From Sphaerulina vaccinii (taxonomy: Eukaryota; Ascomycota; Dothideomycetes; Mycosphaerellales; Mycosphaerellaceae): 64,000 bases of DNA. The notes under the pieces were generated by a model that ran no database searches, was not told the origin of the DNA, and was given only the letters and a program-made list of their open reading frames with translations. Positions 1 through 11,541 of the stretch are shown in pieces. The DNA is taken from positions 992,001-1,056,000 of the forward strand of contig JAKUDP010000010.1 in assembly GCA_022570795.1 (NCBI GenBank), given 5' to 3'. The translations under genes and the position numbers were made by a program. Within the stretch, counting starts at the first letter, position 1. Every line of letters begins with the position of its first letter.

Positions 1-1064
1 AAAGGAGACTTTCCAAACCTGCCGTACTAGTCTCCTAATCAGGACACCGCCTATATACAATATGGTCTTTATTATTTTGCTGGAGTGGATACCACATTGA
101 CCATACTATAGGTGGACATATGTCTTCTTCTCGCTATTTTGCTGATTCACATTGTTGAGATGTGAATCACTTAGACCATATGACCTGCGCCAGCTACCTC
201 CGAGCCTGCCATTGGTAGCTGAGTGCTGGAGCGGGGTTTCCAATCAAAGATAGAGGTCAAATGAGCGGGATGATGCGCTCGTTGCTATGGTGGCGTTGCT
301 AAGCAGGGAACGCGTCGCGCGATTTCACTTCTCATCGAATACAGGCCGCGACTGCTTCTCCACGCGATTTCAGAGTCTTGACGATGCGAGCACCCGGGGT
401 GTGGATCGCCCCTGCCGACTAGAAAGGATTGGCAGTGAGCTCGAGAGACGGTGACGGCGGACTCGGTGGCGGAATTGAGGCCTTAGAGAAGGTGGAGACG
501 TTGGCTCGAGGGGAGGACCTGAAGAGCGTCGAGGCTCCGGGTAATTGAAGACTGCTACCGCTCACTGTCTCTGCTTGTACATGCTCAACGCGGTCTCAGT
601 TGCGAAGGCCACCGAGTCCATAAATGAGACATGGACTGGAGTGGTCTTTGCCCCTGCCTCGCGACGCATGCACAATACTCCCTCCTTCCACAAGTTGATT
701 AGCTGCCACATGGTTGAGAGATCGGAGAAATGCTACGCAGTGAGACACGCTCGGTTGAGTGCTGGCGTGCACGCGAAATGAGCTTTCGAATTATCAGCTA
801 TCGTTTGCAAGACCAATAGGATTGCGCCATCTTACTGCACTGCACCACTCCAAGCCTTGAGAGCAGCATGGAGACTCTACGCCTTCAGGCTCTCCTGCAA
901 CAGGAACAGCCTCTCATCAGCATGCTCGTTCTGCGCCAATGGCACTGGTGGAGGTATGAGCTGGAGCGGCGTTGCTCAGGTATACCAACGCCGGTCTTCA
1001 CGTGCCTCATGTATCCTGCAGCTTCATCATCACATTTCGGCTCTGTATTTCATGACCCATTCTC
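1..1064. other. No gene recognised at left edge
   Basis: Short open frames occur on both strands, but none shows a recognisable domain, a plausible intron structure or coding-like composition. The right part holds the 3' flank of the SF3A2 gene. A 5' or 3' end of a gene lying outside the window cannot be excluded. Confidence 0.5.
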
Positions 1065-1781
1065 TCATCTCCCCAGCCCACCAGGCGCCAGACCAGGCAC
1101 ACCACTGAACCTCTCTTCACGCTCCGTCTTGAAGTTGATCTGCACCCAGAACTGCTTACTATCCTGATCCCACCAGGTCCAGTACTTCTCTTCTCTGCGA
1201 TCGATGTCCCTCGCCTGAATCTTGAACCCACACGTATCGTACGGCTCAGCAGCGACCAGCAAGTACTGGAAAGCCTTGTCAGGCGGATCCTCCACTTTTT
1301 GCTCGTATGCGCTCATGAACCTCACTCGTGGCTCTACACCTTGCCCGATTTCAGGATACTGCAACGAGAAAAGCAGACCTTCTTGTCGCGTGATGGGATC
1401 GCGCGTCTTCGTCACACTATACCCCGGTCTACCAATCTTGACAACATTTCGCTTGATCTGTACTGCGTTTGCGCCGGTGTACCCTTCCTGATCGTTTTTC
1501 TTGCCCATCTGAGCATCTTTGGCTGCGCGACGTGCGAGATTCGTTTGATGCTTGCGCCCTTGAGTGTGTGCCAGGTAGGAGCCATCGTTCTGGTGGACAG
1601 TCAGACAGAGACGACATTCGAAGGATCCGACGTGGTTTTTGAAGAAGTATGGATCTTTGTCGAGATCGATGGTTTCGAGTGCAAGTTTTCGAAGACGTTC
1701 GCGACGGTCGGCGTTGGTGGCACTCTGGGAGGCGACACCTCCTCCACCGAATTTGGAGCCAGCACGGTTTTGGTAGTCCAT
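1065..1781 (-). CDS. prp11: Splicing factor 3a subunit 2 (SF3A2/Prp11)
   Basis: A single exon encodes 238 residues. SF3a is part of the U2 snRNP and helps it bind the intron branch site in the nucleus. The start ATG at 1781 gives MDYQNRAGSKFGGGGVAS, which matches the highly conserved N-terminus of this family. The open frame continues upstream without a good ATG, so 1781 is chosen. Residues about 25-90 carry the conserved RRERLRKLALETIDLDKDP stretch and a U1-type C2H2 zinc finger (CRLC then HTQGRKHQ). The C-terminal half contains the SF3A2 core ending in QFWVQINFK. The long proline-rich tail of animal SF3A2 is absent, as is usual in fungi. It is divergent from the NTF2-like gene at 2404. Confidence 0.95.
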   Translation of the reverse strand: MDYQNRAGSKFGGGGVASQSATNADRRERLRKLALETIDLDKDPYFFKNHVGSFECRLCLTVHQNDGSYLAHTQGRKHQTNLARRAAKDAQMGKKNDQEGYTGANAVQIKRNVVKIGRPGYSVTKTRDPITRQEGLLFSLQYPEIGQGVEPRVRFMSAYEQKVEDPPDKAFQYLLVAAEPYDTCGFKIQARDIDRREEKYWTWWDQDSKQFWVQINFKTEREERFSGVPGLAPGGLGR

Positions 1782-2403
1782 GATGTGTGTTGTGTTATGT
1801 TGTTCAGTTGTAGATGCAAGGCTCGAGGAATTTGAAGGTTGCCGGGCATGCACTGTCTTTGCTCCGAGTTGCTTAGTATGCTGCGAGCCGCAGAGAAGTT
1901 CGCTGTTACGAGGAGAACAGCTGATGCTCTCTGGTATAAATCGGAGCTGCGACACTGCTTGGAGCCCGCCTCTGTTCTCGTAGTTGTCGTCACTTTCTGT
2001 GAGAAGCCGGCAACGTTCAATTTCATCCGCTTGATGTAGAGAAAGCGAGATGCTCGACTTTAAAATCCACTAATCTCAAATTGGCTAGCGCTCCCGCTCG
2101 GCATACCGGAGTGAATCAGAAGCTACATCTTCCGCTATTGCTCCTCTCCTTCTCTTCTCTCCTTCATCACACACGCTCAGTTCATATCTGCCTTGGTCAG
2201 GCTTTATCCAGCTCAATCCTCACGCGTTGTATTCTTCTCAGCCTTCCCAGGGCTCCGGCCCTCGAGTCACAGACTCACCATTATCGTATCATTCTCGTTC
2301 TCGTATTCAATCACCTGTCAGCGAACATCAGGTCACACAATCGCTTTACAACGACGCAACCTGAAAGAAGCCTTTGAGTCTGCGCAGCTAACGTCCTCCC
2401 ACA
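1782..2403. other. Shared upstream region of two divergent genes
   Basis: 622 bases lie between the start codons of prp11 (-) and the NTF2-like gene (+). The half nearer 2404 is rich in C and T (2110-2330), typical of a fungal 5' leader. No further gene is supported. Confidence 0.6.
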
Positions 2404-3170
2404 ATGGAGCACGCAGCAATCTTCATTCCCGCCAGTCCGGCCTCCTCAGCAGCTCACACGCCCATCAAGTTCCGCACCCCGGCACCATCTCGACAGGGAT
2501 CAATCTGGATCCCAGCGACTCCGCCATCTGGCGGTCATGCTCCTCAGCCAACCTCATACCCCACTTCCGACCCGTCATGGGCATTGTTGCTGAACGATCA
2601 GGATGAGAACTACGATCCAACTCATCAAACCACCAGCGAAGCCTCAATCGAGACCGCAACTCCAGACTGCATCTTCACCGATCCAATCGAAACAACCTCG
2701 CAGTATCTGATCAGAATTTCTTGCGAATTCATCGATGCGATCAATAATCGCGACTGGACCAGTGCCGAAAGGATGGGAACTTCTGTGATCGATCATTCGC
2801 GCTTCACTGCACGTTTGACAGAGTTTCCAGAGGTGACTTCTTACTGGGAGCATTTGGAGACGTATGCCTCTCTTTCCTCTCCTCGCAACTTCACGTCCTT
2901 GTTGAACTAACTAGTTCTTGTCCGTGGAACAGCTACAAGTTCATCTACTCTCACGCACCACAGGTTCGAATCGAGATCCTAGGCACAAGCTGCGAAGTCG
3001 ATGAGATGAATGGCTATGCGAATGTCTACATCAATGCCCAAGCTTCTGGTCAACCTGGAGGTATTTCTACGAATGGCGTCAGTCTCTTCATATGGAAGCG
3101 AAAGGGCCCGAATGGCGAGTGGCTTTGCACTAGACATGCTGCTCTGAAGGGGATCGAGGGCATTGTGTAG
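2404..3170 (+). CDS. NTF2-like (SnoaL-like) fold protein, function unknown
   Basis: Two exons, 2404-2861 and 2933-3170, are joined over a 71-base GT/AG intron and give 231 residues. The unspliced frame would stop at 2910. Removing the intron restores an open frame ending in CTRHAALKGIEGIV. The first ~90 residues are low-complexity (Pro, Ser and Thr rich). From about residue 95 the pattern resembles a small alpha+beta cone: a helix ISCEFIDAINNRDW, then alternating strands with a closing FIWKRKGPNGEWL strand. Such folds are common in fungi and bind small ligands or act as enzymes, but no catalytic residue can be named. The gene is convergent with the membrane protein gene, 68 bases between stops. 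Confidence 0.75.
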
Positions 3171-3238
3171 GGACTGAGCGTGTGAGCACATAACGCAGAA
3201 GTGATTCAGAGAAGCTTTCATTTTCGGCAGTTGCTACT

Positions 3239-5116
3239 TCAAGTGATCTTGTCCTTCCACCTTTCCAACGTGCCTTTGCCTTGGAAGGATCTTTCCTCGT
3301 CTTGCCACGTCTGTCGTTCCAGGTGTCTTCGAGCATTCCAGGCGCGAGTGAACTTCCAGATTTCAGTATCAGCCAGATTCCAGGCTTCAATGGTCTGTTT
3401 GTTGACCACCGCAGTCTCCGCTCCTCGCTTCTCGCCACTCTTGATCTGCATTCTGCTAGATTCCAGCAGCGTGAATTCCCGCTTGAGTTCCTCTTCTGAC
3501 GGGACTGGGCCATCACCATACTCTGGCTTGGGTTTAGGTGGACGTCTTTCTGGTCCAGGAACCGGTGTCTCGCTCTTTCCATCAGGTAGAGGTTCGCGCG
3601 GCAGCTGAAAGCCAAAGATCCAATCTAGCTCATCGCGATCGTGTTCGTTCTCCTTCGTAGGTGGGTCTTCGGCGGACAGCCACAATGTTCTGAAGCTTCC
3701 GATGTCGGATGCTACGGCAGTCTTCATCGTTGGCAGCCGAGCGAAGGAAGATATGCCTGTGCCTAGCAACAGCTTCGTAGCAGCCAGAATCCATATGTCT
3801 CGAGACGTCGTTCGTCTGATGCTCGATACATTCCAGCTATCGTTCTGCTTGACCAGACTTTGGATTGTCAGCGGATGCGGGACTGTGCCAATCTGGAAAC
3901 GGTCGCTTTCATTTCGAAAGTACTTGTCAGCAGTGATTGGTACATTGTTCGAAACACACGGTCTGCACCTTGGCCTGTTCGGAGGGCAAGATGCAGGTAT
4001 GGGCGAGTCTGCGCACTGGGAGAGGTTCCGCGCAATATCGATAGCAGGCTCCATTATGGCTGAAGTATGCTCCGGCAACGGCTTCACCACTGATATGCCT
4101 TTGGCGAAGATGTTCTGCCAAGTCAAGTGGAGATGACTGTTGATCAGCGCTGGTAGCATGGCGAGCCCGTCTCCAATAGTCTTCGGGTCCTGAAGCTTTA
4201 CTTGGATAGCTTCATACTTTGCCGTGATAGTCCTGTTACTGTAGAAGGCGATGCCATCGTGCTGGGGATCGACCTTCATCATGTCGTCTGGGAGAGCCTC
4301 GTCGATGAACTTCACCCTCTTGATAGCAGAAGAGCGGAATGCTTCTTTGAGAGCAGCATCGATATGATCATGGCTACCGACGAACAGGCCGCTGTCAAGT
4401 CCTTCGTATCGCGTGAGCTCTGGATACTCCCCGCGGCGCAGAAACGACAGCAAAGGATCATCGTAGGCCGCCATCGGCACGGCCATGAAGTTGGTCAATA
4501 TGCCTCCACGCATACTCCCCCAAGCGAGCCATCGCATCACCTCATGCTCAAACGACTTCTGCAACTGCAACGATTGCACAGTGCGGAACAATGGGTTGTG
4601 CATAGCCTCTGACCTGCTCAGCACCACTGGTCTAAAACCCTTCGCCCACCACGCCTTTCGCCATATTTGTAACAGTTGCTGCTCCGCCTTCTTGCTCTTT
4701 TCGTCTTTTCTGCGCGCACTCGCATCGTAGTAGGTGTACACTGGTGGCCGTTCCTGCAAAGGCGGTAACACAATGCGTTCCTCGTCGTACACCACGCTGT
4801 TGCTGAAGGGATTCTTCCACTTCCAATCGCTGTACCATTTCGTGTCCCCACTACTGCTATTGGCTTGCTCTGGCGGCGGCTCATGAGCAGGTGTCCCTAT
4901 GAGCGGAATGTGGTCGATAATGTGCTGTGACTCCATGACCGCTTTGTGCACGCCTTCTTCCAGCTTGGGTCCATAAGGCAATTTCTGCACAAGCCCATCG
5001 TAGTCGTCGGTATTTAATTTGCCCAGGAAGATGATGCAAAGCACAAGAGCCACAGCTAGAGTTGCGACAATCTGCATCCGCCGGGGCAGGAAGGAGCATG
5101 GATTTCGCGGCGCCAT
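3239..5116 (-). CDS. Type II membrane protein, possibly a Golgi glycosyltransferase-like protein
   Basis: One exon encodes 625 residues from the ATG at 5116. The frame stays open upstream, but only through non-ATG codons. A short basic cytoplasmic tail is followed by one hydrophobic segment at about residues 14-32 (IVATLAVALVLCIIFLG) and a long lumenal part. A stretch near residue 150 (KAWWAKGFRPVVLSRSEA) and the following segment rich in W, R and G recall fungal nucleotide-sugar transferase-like proteins, but I see no clear DXD motif in context and cannot name a family. The C-terminal ~110 residues are charged with a Pro/Lys patch (PERRPPKPKPEY). Two CxxC-like cysteine clusters occur around residue 390. 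The gene is real; its function is unknown. Confidence 0.8.
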   Translation of the reverse strand: MAPRNPCSFLPRRMQIVATLAVALVLCIIFLGKLNTDDYDGLVQKLPYGPKLEEGVHKAVMESQHIIDHIPLIGTPAHEPPPEQANSSSGDTKWYSDWKWKNPFSNSVVYDEERIVLPPLQERPPVYTYYDASARRKDEKSKKAEQQLLQIWRKAWWAKGFRPVVLSRSEAMHNPLFRTVQSLQLQKSFEHEVMRWLAWGSMRGGILTNFMAVPMAAYDDPLLSFLRRGEYPELTRYEGLDSGLFVGSHDHIDAALKEAFRSSAIKRVKFIDEALPDDMMKVDPQHDGIAFYSNRTITAKYEAIQVKLQDPKTIGDGLAMLPALINSHLHLTWQNIFAKGISVVKPLPEHTSAIMEPAIDIARNLSQCADSPIPASCPPNRPRCRPCVSNNVPITADKYFRNESDRFQIGTVPHPLTIQSLVKQNDSWNVSSIRRTTSRDIWILAATKLLLGTGISSFARLPTMKTAVASDIGSFRTLWLSAEDPPTKENEHDRDELDWIFGFQLPREPLPDGKSETPVPGPERRPPKPKPEYGDGPVPSEEELKREFTLLESSRMQIKSGEKRGAETAVVNKQTIEAWNLADTEIWKFTRAWNARRHLERQTWQDEERSFQGKGTLERWKDKIT

Positions 5117-5758
5117 GTTCAGGAAATTTCGTGATGGACTTCCGTGAGAGTCGTCGTCGCCGTCTTCAGCGCTGACCAGCAGCGGGAGAGATGTAGCACG
5201 CGTGCATTCGAATGTAGTATTAGTCGACAATTCCCAGCCGCGCGTCGATGCTGTAGTTCTACGTGTTCTGTGCTACTGGTAGTATTGCTGGTGTTCCTCA
5301 ACGGACCACGCTCTGAAACGCCCTCAAGCAGCAAATATGAGTACAAGAACGAAGCAAAGACGCTGGGATGAAGGAAGAAGTGGATGCAATTGTCACAAAA
5401 AAGTGGTTGAAGGCACAACATCAAGCTCACATGTCGTACAGTAGCAGCATCTCCCCTGCAGCAACAAGCGCCTGGGCCGGCTCCTCCACGCGAGACATGC
5501 ACGTCCGTTCTCTGCCCGTGCTGCTATCCACCTTCAACCCATACATGAATGTACACATAAACCGCGGCAGCATCGGCTGTTACAAGACAAAGGTCTCCAA
5601 GTCATCCCACGCAACGCACAAGCAATATCTGTTCATGCAGTCACAAGCAAGCCGTTCCAATAGACTGCATGGATCTTATGCAGGCGAGAACGGGTAACGA
5701 CAGCATGTGAAAGAAGAAAACGTACGAACCAGACATATTGTATATAACATCCCACACG
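5117..5758. other. Intergenic region between divergent genes
   Basis: 642 bases separate the membrane-protein start (-) and the small gene at 5759 (+). No further coding sequence is supported. It presumably contains both promoters. Confidence 0.5.
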
Positions 5759-6265
5759 ATGGCTTCTTCAACACGTAATCCTCCTCCTCCTCCTCCTTCT
5801 TCCAGCTCTACAACGAAAATGGGCATCAGATCAGCAGCCACAAGAAGCAGAACTCCAGAATCAATCGAATCTCTGCGTCGAAGGAATGAAGCGGCAGAGA
5901 TACTAGAAAGTTATGAGAAGTTGTCTTGGTATTCGACTGCGAGGTGCGAGGTACATATTCTTCTTCCCTTTCTGCTTAGATTTTGACTGATTTGATTCTA
6001 GACCATAACACAAACCCGCATACATTTTCAATGCATAGTCGCAGGGATAACTGCAGCTCAAGAAGAAGAAAATGTATACTGGAAAGAAGATTTCACTCCT
6101 CATCCTGTGAAAGCAGATCAGCAGCAGCAGGGACCTAGTCGAAAGGCAGGGAAGGAGAGGCTTAGTAGTGGACCTGCTACTGTGCGAGAGAAGGGTAGCG
6201 TTGAGAGCTCTCGGTCTCCGAGACAGCATAAGGGGAGGGAGAAGGAGGTGCTGGGAAGTCTGTAA
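5759..6265 (+). CDS. Small protein of unknown function
   Basis: Exons 5759-5950 and 6002-6265 are joined over a 51-base intron (gtacat ... attctag), giving 151 residues. The start ATG gives MASSTRN followed by a run of six prolines and a serine run. The central part is the most protein-like: RTPESIESLRRRNEAAEILE, then SYEKLSWYSTARCE spliced directly to TITQTRIHFQCIVAG, a helical segment crossing the junction. The C-terminal third is basic and disordered. No domain is recognised. The good splice signals and the uninterrupted helical block across the joint support a real, probably lineage-restricted gene. It is convergent with the gene ending at 6818. Confidence 0.65.
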
Positions 6266-6817
6266 TTCGCGTGGGAGGCATAAGAGATGGAGGACTGGCT
6301 GGGGTTGACGAGAACATGATTATGACGACGATTACGATTCGATGAAGCTCTTGGTGTCTGTGTGCAACGCGAGCACTTCACTGTGAGATGGAAAATGTAA
6401 TGCAAAGAAGGAAGTGGCTTGTGAAGTAATGTAATTTACCTCTATCAAGCATAACGCCGGCTCGATGTGAGCCAGCATCGTTGAACGACTCTATGGGTAT
6501 GCTGATGCAGCAGATATATCCCGTTCCGTCTTGTTGTTACAAGCGCTCAAAGGCTCAATGATGCTTTTGCCCTCCTGCGCCCAAACGCCAAACGCCTCGT
6601 AACCAGCTATCGTCAATGGTCATGAGTATCGTATCTGTCGTCGAGGCCCTGGCCATTGTAAAAAGAGTGTCTGTTATGTGTACCAAGAATAGTGTGCCGT
6701 GTCCTGTTAGTGAAAGTGTGTCGCACTGAGAGTCGCCATCAAGGCGTCTGTCTTCGTATCGAATCGGTCGATGTGGTCGACCCGGGTATGGAGCAGTGAG
6801 AAGAAGTTGAGAGACCG
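6266..6817. other. Intergenic region between convergent genes
   Basis: 552 bases between two stop codons. It should contain both 3' untranslated regions. No gene or clear repeat is seen. Confidence 0.5.
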
Positions 6818-7961
6818 TCAAGTGTCGATGTCCATAACTGAGCCCATAGCCTGCATGCTGCCAGCTGGAGCTTCAGTACCCTGGTCGATGAATTGCTGAA
6901 CGGCGTGCATCATCTGTTCAGTGTTGATACCTTGCTTGAGCATAGTCTGAGTGGCTAGCTGGTAGACGGTAAGCAACTTTGCAGTGTTCGCTTCGCCTGG
7001 TGGGCGGTAGGTGTTGCCATGGTTTACCATGCGTGAAGTTGCTGCAAGTGGGTAATCGTCGCTGTCGTATCCATCAGAGAAATCTGACATATAGCATCGA
7101 TCCTTGCTGAAGTAGTCGGCTTCGGTGAACTCCAAGTGGTCGTGCTTGACGGGCACAGTATCTCCATCATTGTTGAGGTTGAAGCGGGAGGCGTGTCTCT
7201 TGGCCACGACATCGGCAGTCTTCGGTGCGACCTTCACAGTGTCGTCGTCTCCACCTTCGATATCCATATCGTCGTATCCGCGTGTCAATGTTTCATCTTC
7301 ATCATCGATGAACTGCACAAATGACTGAGCATCGAGGAAAGCGCCGATGTCGTTGTAGTTGAGAATGTCGTCGGCATCCATGAGGTCCTTGTCGTCATGG
7401 TCGGCGAACACGATCTCCTGGTCGAAGCGAAGGTCCTGAGGACTGACGGTGGTGAAGCCACCTGTCTCGCCGGGATGCTGGTTTGGAACATCTTCATAGG
7501 CTGGCTGGTCGATCCAGTTTTTGCCCACGGACCTCTGTCCGGGTGCTGCCATGCCTTCAGTCTCAGGACTCTCGGCCTCGCTGCTGGAGGCATCCTCGTC
7601 TTTGATCTCATCCTTGATCTCGTCTTTGATCTGGCCTCTGCTAGTACGCTTGCGGGATTTGGATTTCTTGTTGGTGTTGGGTCCCTTATCCTTCCTGGTT
7701 CGACGTTAGCACTTGCTTCACGACCTTGCGCACAAGACGTACGTACCATGTGATTGCGACTTCGAGGTTTGCGTAAGGCGTCTTGCCTCTGCCAGGAGTA
7801 CAGTGCATCGCTCGAACATGGCGACGCAAGAACCAGGCATATTTCCATAGCTTGAGTCCCTTGGCGCCTGGACAGAAGTTGCATCGAATCTCGCATCGTT
7901 GGATTACAAGAGTGCCCTCGGTAGGCCAGTTATGCTTATGACCGACTTCCTTGCAGCCCAT
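6818..7961 (-). CDS. Acidic protein with a C2H2-like zinc-binding segment
   Basis: Exons (minus strand) 7961-7747 and 7694-6818 are joined over a 52-base intron and give 363 residues. The ATG at 7961 starts MGCKEVGHKH. An upstream in-frame GTG at 8030 was not used. Residues ~20-55 hold CNFC followed 16 residues later by HVRAMH, a C-x2-C-x16-H-x4-H pattern compatible with a zinc finger. Next is a Lys/Arg stretch (KKSKSRKRTSRGQ) that could be a nuclear localisation signal, then three IKDE-type short repeats. The rest is strongly acidic (DHDDKDLMDADD, DDMDIEGGDDD). The C-terminal helix (TVYQLATQTMLKQGINTEQM) may mediate binding. A nuclear regulatory role is an inference; no family is recognised. 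Confidence 0.7.
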
Positions 7962-9484
7962 GATGTGCGGTTGTGGTTGTGGTTGTGCAGATGGAGACTG
8001 GTGGAGGTGGTGTCGGTGGCTCGAGTCCACAGAAATGGAAGTGACCAGCGTGCGGAAGGTGCACTGGTGACTCGGGTAGGTGCGAGTCGCAAGTGATGTT
8101 AAGACACCGTGGAGCGAGGCTTTGTCGAGGGACGTTGATGGTGGATTATGCGTTGTCGTGGTGACGGCAAAGTGACAGTCCTAGCTTCTGGTTGTGAAGA
8201 TGACGAGATGACGAGTGGTGAATGTTGAAGTGAAGCCTGATTTGCCTGAAGCTTTGCGAGTTACTTGTGAGCGCAACAGGTACGCTGGGTAATGTACAGA
8301 AGGCAAGGTGCAGGAGTGGATCGTCGCAGGGTGTGTTGGAGTGTGAATGAGAAAGAGAAGAAGAAGTTCGAAGTGGAAGGGAGAGAGACATTTCACCGCT
8401 CCTGCCATTGACACTGAACAATAGAGAACTGCGTCCACTCACCGAATTGTATGGCTGGAGATCCACTTCCGGTGAAGCTATTGTGAGCAGAACGTTGTCT
8501 TCAACGAAAATCTGTTCTTGCTCGATAACGCCACGCAAAGCTCGCACGACAACACAGCTCAGCAGAGCGCAATGATGGCTATCAGCTCAGATTCTTTGCG
8601 GAGAATTCGAGCGAGATCTCGATGTATGGTAGCTTTTCGTCGCTACAATATGGTGGTGGTTTTGTGATTCTCAAAAGACGCTAAGCCCAATTAAGCTCTA
8701 TGAAACAAGGCGCAGTTGTGGGTACTTTTGCGAACAATTGTGTGAATTATTCGCTCGTCCAATGGAGAGGACCTGATTAAGAGGAGGTGGCAGGTCGCAT
8801 TGCCATTGTCATACTTGTGGTCTCGAAGATATCGTACGGGTAGGGATGTGAAGTGAAGTTCTTGGCAATCACGAGGACGAGCACGAGCCTTGAGGATATG
8901 CCGCCAACAGGACTACAGTAGACATCAGCTGCAATGATCCTGGGAGTGAGGCGTACATATTTGACAAAGCAGTCTTGATTCACGTTGATGCTATGCCTGA
9001 CTCAAGGTCTTGGTCTCCTTCATGACCTATTGATGGTCCTCCGCGATCCTGCAACATCCTACGCTGCGAGGGACGGCTAGCCAGGCTCTGTTCCAACGTT
9101 CTCTCGACAGAAAAGACCCCCTAGGAGGATCCAAACGAGCTCTGCGTGCCCGTGTGAGTCGCGGACAATCTCCCTCTTGTTGGTCCATCGCGCTCAAGCC
9201 TAACTCATCATCATCTCAGCTTTTTCTCAGCAGAGCCGCAGTCTTCAATGGGCGGCATTTGACGCCAGGGCTACCATTCAATGTTCAGAACGCGTGATGG
9301 TGCGAATATGTGTACTGTAGAAGAGTCGACGTGAAAGAAACTGGCAAACTGGGTGAAGTCATTCTCCGGCCATTCCCGATGGGTCTTGCCGAACGACCAC
9401 TTCTCTCAAGCAACATCGACACCAGCGCAGAGCTTCACTCCGGTCCACACGCAGTCAACTCTCCCCTCGATCAACATCGCCATC
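7962..9484. other. Long intergenic region between divergent genes
   Basis: 1.5 kb between the acidic zinc-finger-like gene (-) and the OSCP gene (+). Next to the former are short TGTGGT repeats (about 7967-7990) and a CT-rich minus-strand leader. Frames on the minus strand at 8146-8547 and 8777-8983 show no domain and are not called genes. Confidence 0.5.
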
Positions 9485-10304
9485 ATGTTCGCCGGCCGTG
9501 TCGCTGCCCGTTCTGCCCGAGTGGCAGCTCCTCGATTTCAACTCGCCGCTACGCGCTCCTTCGCCGAGGCCGCCGCAAAGCCTTCCTCCGCCGCGACCAG
9601 GCCTCCTATCGAAGTCTTTGGCGTTGATGGCACGTATGCCAGCGCTCTGGTATGACCTCCAATGGCATGCGCTCCGATTGCTCCCGCGCAGGAACTAACC
9701 AGGTCCCGTACAGTACACTGCCGCAGCCAAGAACTCCTCGATCGACAACGTTTCAAAGGCATTGGAGAGCTTGAATGCCACATTCAAGAAGGACCCAAAG
9801 CTCCAGCAAATCCTGACATCGCCTACACTCACCGCCGACGACAAGAAGCAGATTGTGGCCGAGCTTCAGAAGGGCATCAGCGTGCAGGACAAGACGAACA
9901 CTGTCTCCGGCTTCTTGAACACTCTAGCCGAGAACAACCGTCTCAGCGTGCTCGAGGGTGTCACAGAGAAGTTCGCACAGCTCATGAGCGCCTCCCGTGG
10001 CGAGGTTGAGCTCAACATCACCAGCGCTGCGCCATTGGACGCCAAGGTCATCAAGCAGCTCGAGAGTGCAGTCACCAAGAGCCAATACGTGGGTGCGAGT
10101 AAGAAGGTCAAGGTTGTGACAAAGGTAAGCGGAGACGCTCAAATGGGGTATGGAATCGCAAAATGGACACGTACTAACCAACACCTGTAGGTCAACCCAG
10201 ATATCCGCGGTGGCCTTGTTGTCGAGATCGGAGACCGCACAATCGACCTATCGGTCTCCTCGAAGATGCACAAGATGAACAGATTGCTCTCGGAGGCCTT
10301 GTAA
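9485..10304 (+). CDS. ATP5: Mitochondrial ATP synthase subunit 5 (OSCP)
   Basis: Three exons, 9485-9649, 9714-10124 and 10191-10304, give 229 residues. The introns are 64 and 66 bases; the second has a clear GTACTAAC branch site. OSCP is part of the peripheral stalk that holds the F1 catalytic head to the membrane sector in the inner mitochondrial membrane. The N-terminus (MFAGRVAARSARVAAPRFQL) is a typical Arg/Ala-rich import signal. Then come the helical N-domain (VFGVDGTYASALYTAAAKN, spanning intron 1) and the conserved C-terminal region, in which the last exon encodes VNPDIRGGLVVEIGDRTIDL. The start is placed at 9485 because the frame upstream lacks targeting character. Confidence 0.96.
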
Positions 10305-11018
10305 ATATAGTATGGTTATCCAGAGCCAAGCATCTGTAGACCTTGACTAAAGAGCCAGTTCCTTGTGTTGTTCACATACCGTCCTTGAGTGCTGGCCACA
10401 TATCACGTTTTCCGATACACTGTCGCCATTCACTTCAAACACTATACACAGGTTTGTTACTTCAAGACACCATGCCCTGAGCCGTGTCTTCAGGATACGA
10501 ACGCATGCAGTGCGACTCTCCGAGGCACTGTACGTTCACCTGTGCAGTAGCTGATTCTTTTGCAACGAACTTTTCCTGCTGGCTGACGACTCCGGACCAC
10601 TGGTGCTCATATTCAACCAGGCAAAGTATATCTCACGATATCAACAAGAGATGCTTTTTGGACACTCACAGATGTAACGCTAGCTGATGACCGTCTTGGC
10701 AGCACTTTCGTTGAGCAAGAGTACAGCTCTTGAGGCCGCTTTCCAGGTAGCTTCACTCATGAAAGCATAATTTGTCAAGCGATGGGACTCAACGTCACGA
10801 GATATTGGTCATCTATGGATCTGCGACGCAATTCACTCGTGGAAGCTGGACGCTACGAAGCATGCTTCCATTTCAATTCTAAGTCAGACAGCTCCGCCAA
10901 AGAGCAAGCACGCTTGAGTGAGGGGATTATCATGAGAAGAATCAAGAGATGCTCTGTGCTGCCCTCTCAAAGTCCTGCATAATTTGCTGCGTCTCTCTCA
11001 GCAGCCAGCGACATCCTC
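10305..11018. other. Intergenic region between convergent genes
   Basis: 714 bases between the OSCP stop and the GFA-protein stop. No gene, repeat or RNA is recognised. Confidence 0.5.
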
Positions 11019-11541
11019 TCACAACCGTTTCTGCTCTTCACTCTCAGGCAATCTCTCCCTTCCTTCAAAATAAGTATACTTCGCCTCCTTCAAATCCACG
11101 CTCTCAAATAACCTCACCTAATGTCAGTCAGTCAGCATAAGCCATGACCAACTCCAAAGCATCACCACCCCAACAAACAAAACAAACAAAAAAGAACAAG
11201 TCACTCACATTCAAAGCCAAAAACTCCCTCTCCTTCTCATGCTTCGCGTCCTTGAAATCAATCAAAACAGAACTTCCACATCCTCCACAAAATTTATGCG
11301 GTTTGGTCTTTTGTCCAAAATAGTAACTCTTCAATCGTGCCTCGCTATCATTGAGGAACACTACGTCGGAACGTAAAGGATAGACGAGAAGATATCCGAG
11401 CTTGGTACATATTGAGCAATTACAGCTGTTGATTGTGCCTGAGCCGTGAGGGGCGAGTGCGTCGTCGAGAGTCGCCTTTAAGGTTATGAGACCGCAGTGG
11501 CAGGAGGCGTTGTAAGTTGTGCGTCTGGTTTCTGTTGTCAT
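11019..11541 (-). CDS. GFA / CENP-V family zinc protein
   Basis: Exons (minus) 11541-11209 and 11117-11019 are joined over a 91-base intron, giving 143 residues. Without splicing the frame would end in a low-complexity Phe/Trp-rich tail. Splicing instead joins LALN to VRLFESVDLKE, the usual end of this fold. The family, named after glutathione-dependent formaldehyde-activating enzyme, binds two zinc ions. The cysteines are visible: SCHCG near residue 14, SCNCSIC near 41 and FCGGCGSS near 87. Many fungal members are paralogues of unknown substrate, so a formaldehyde or S-hydroxymethylglutathione role is not assumed. It lies in tandem upstream-side of the Rpn7 gene's 3' end. Confidence 0.88.

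Noticed and set aside
3239..5230. Longer version of the type II membrane protein starting at 5230
   Set aside because: The codon at 5230 is TTG; the ATG at 5116 gives a normal short cytoplasmic tail before the membrane segment.
8146..8547. Minus-strand 133-codon frame upstream of the zinc-finger-like gene
   Set aside because: CT-rich, low complexity, Ser/His-rich; better explained as 5' leader.
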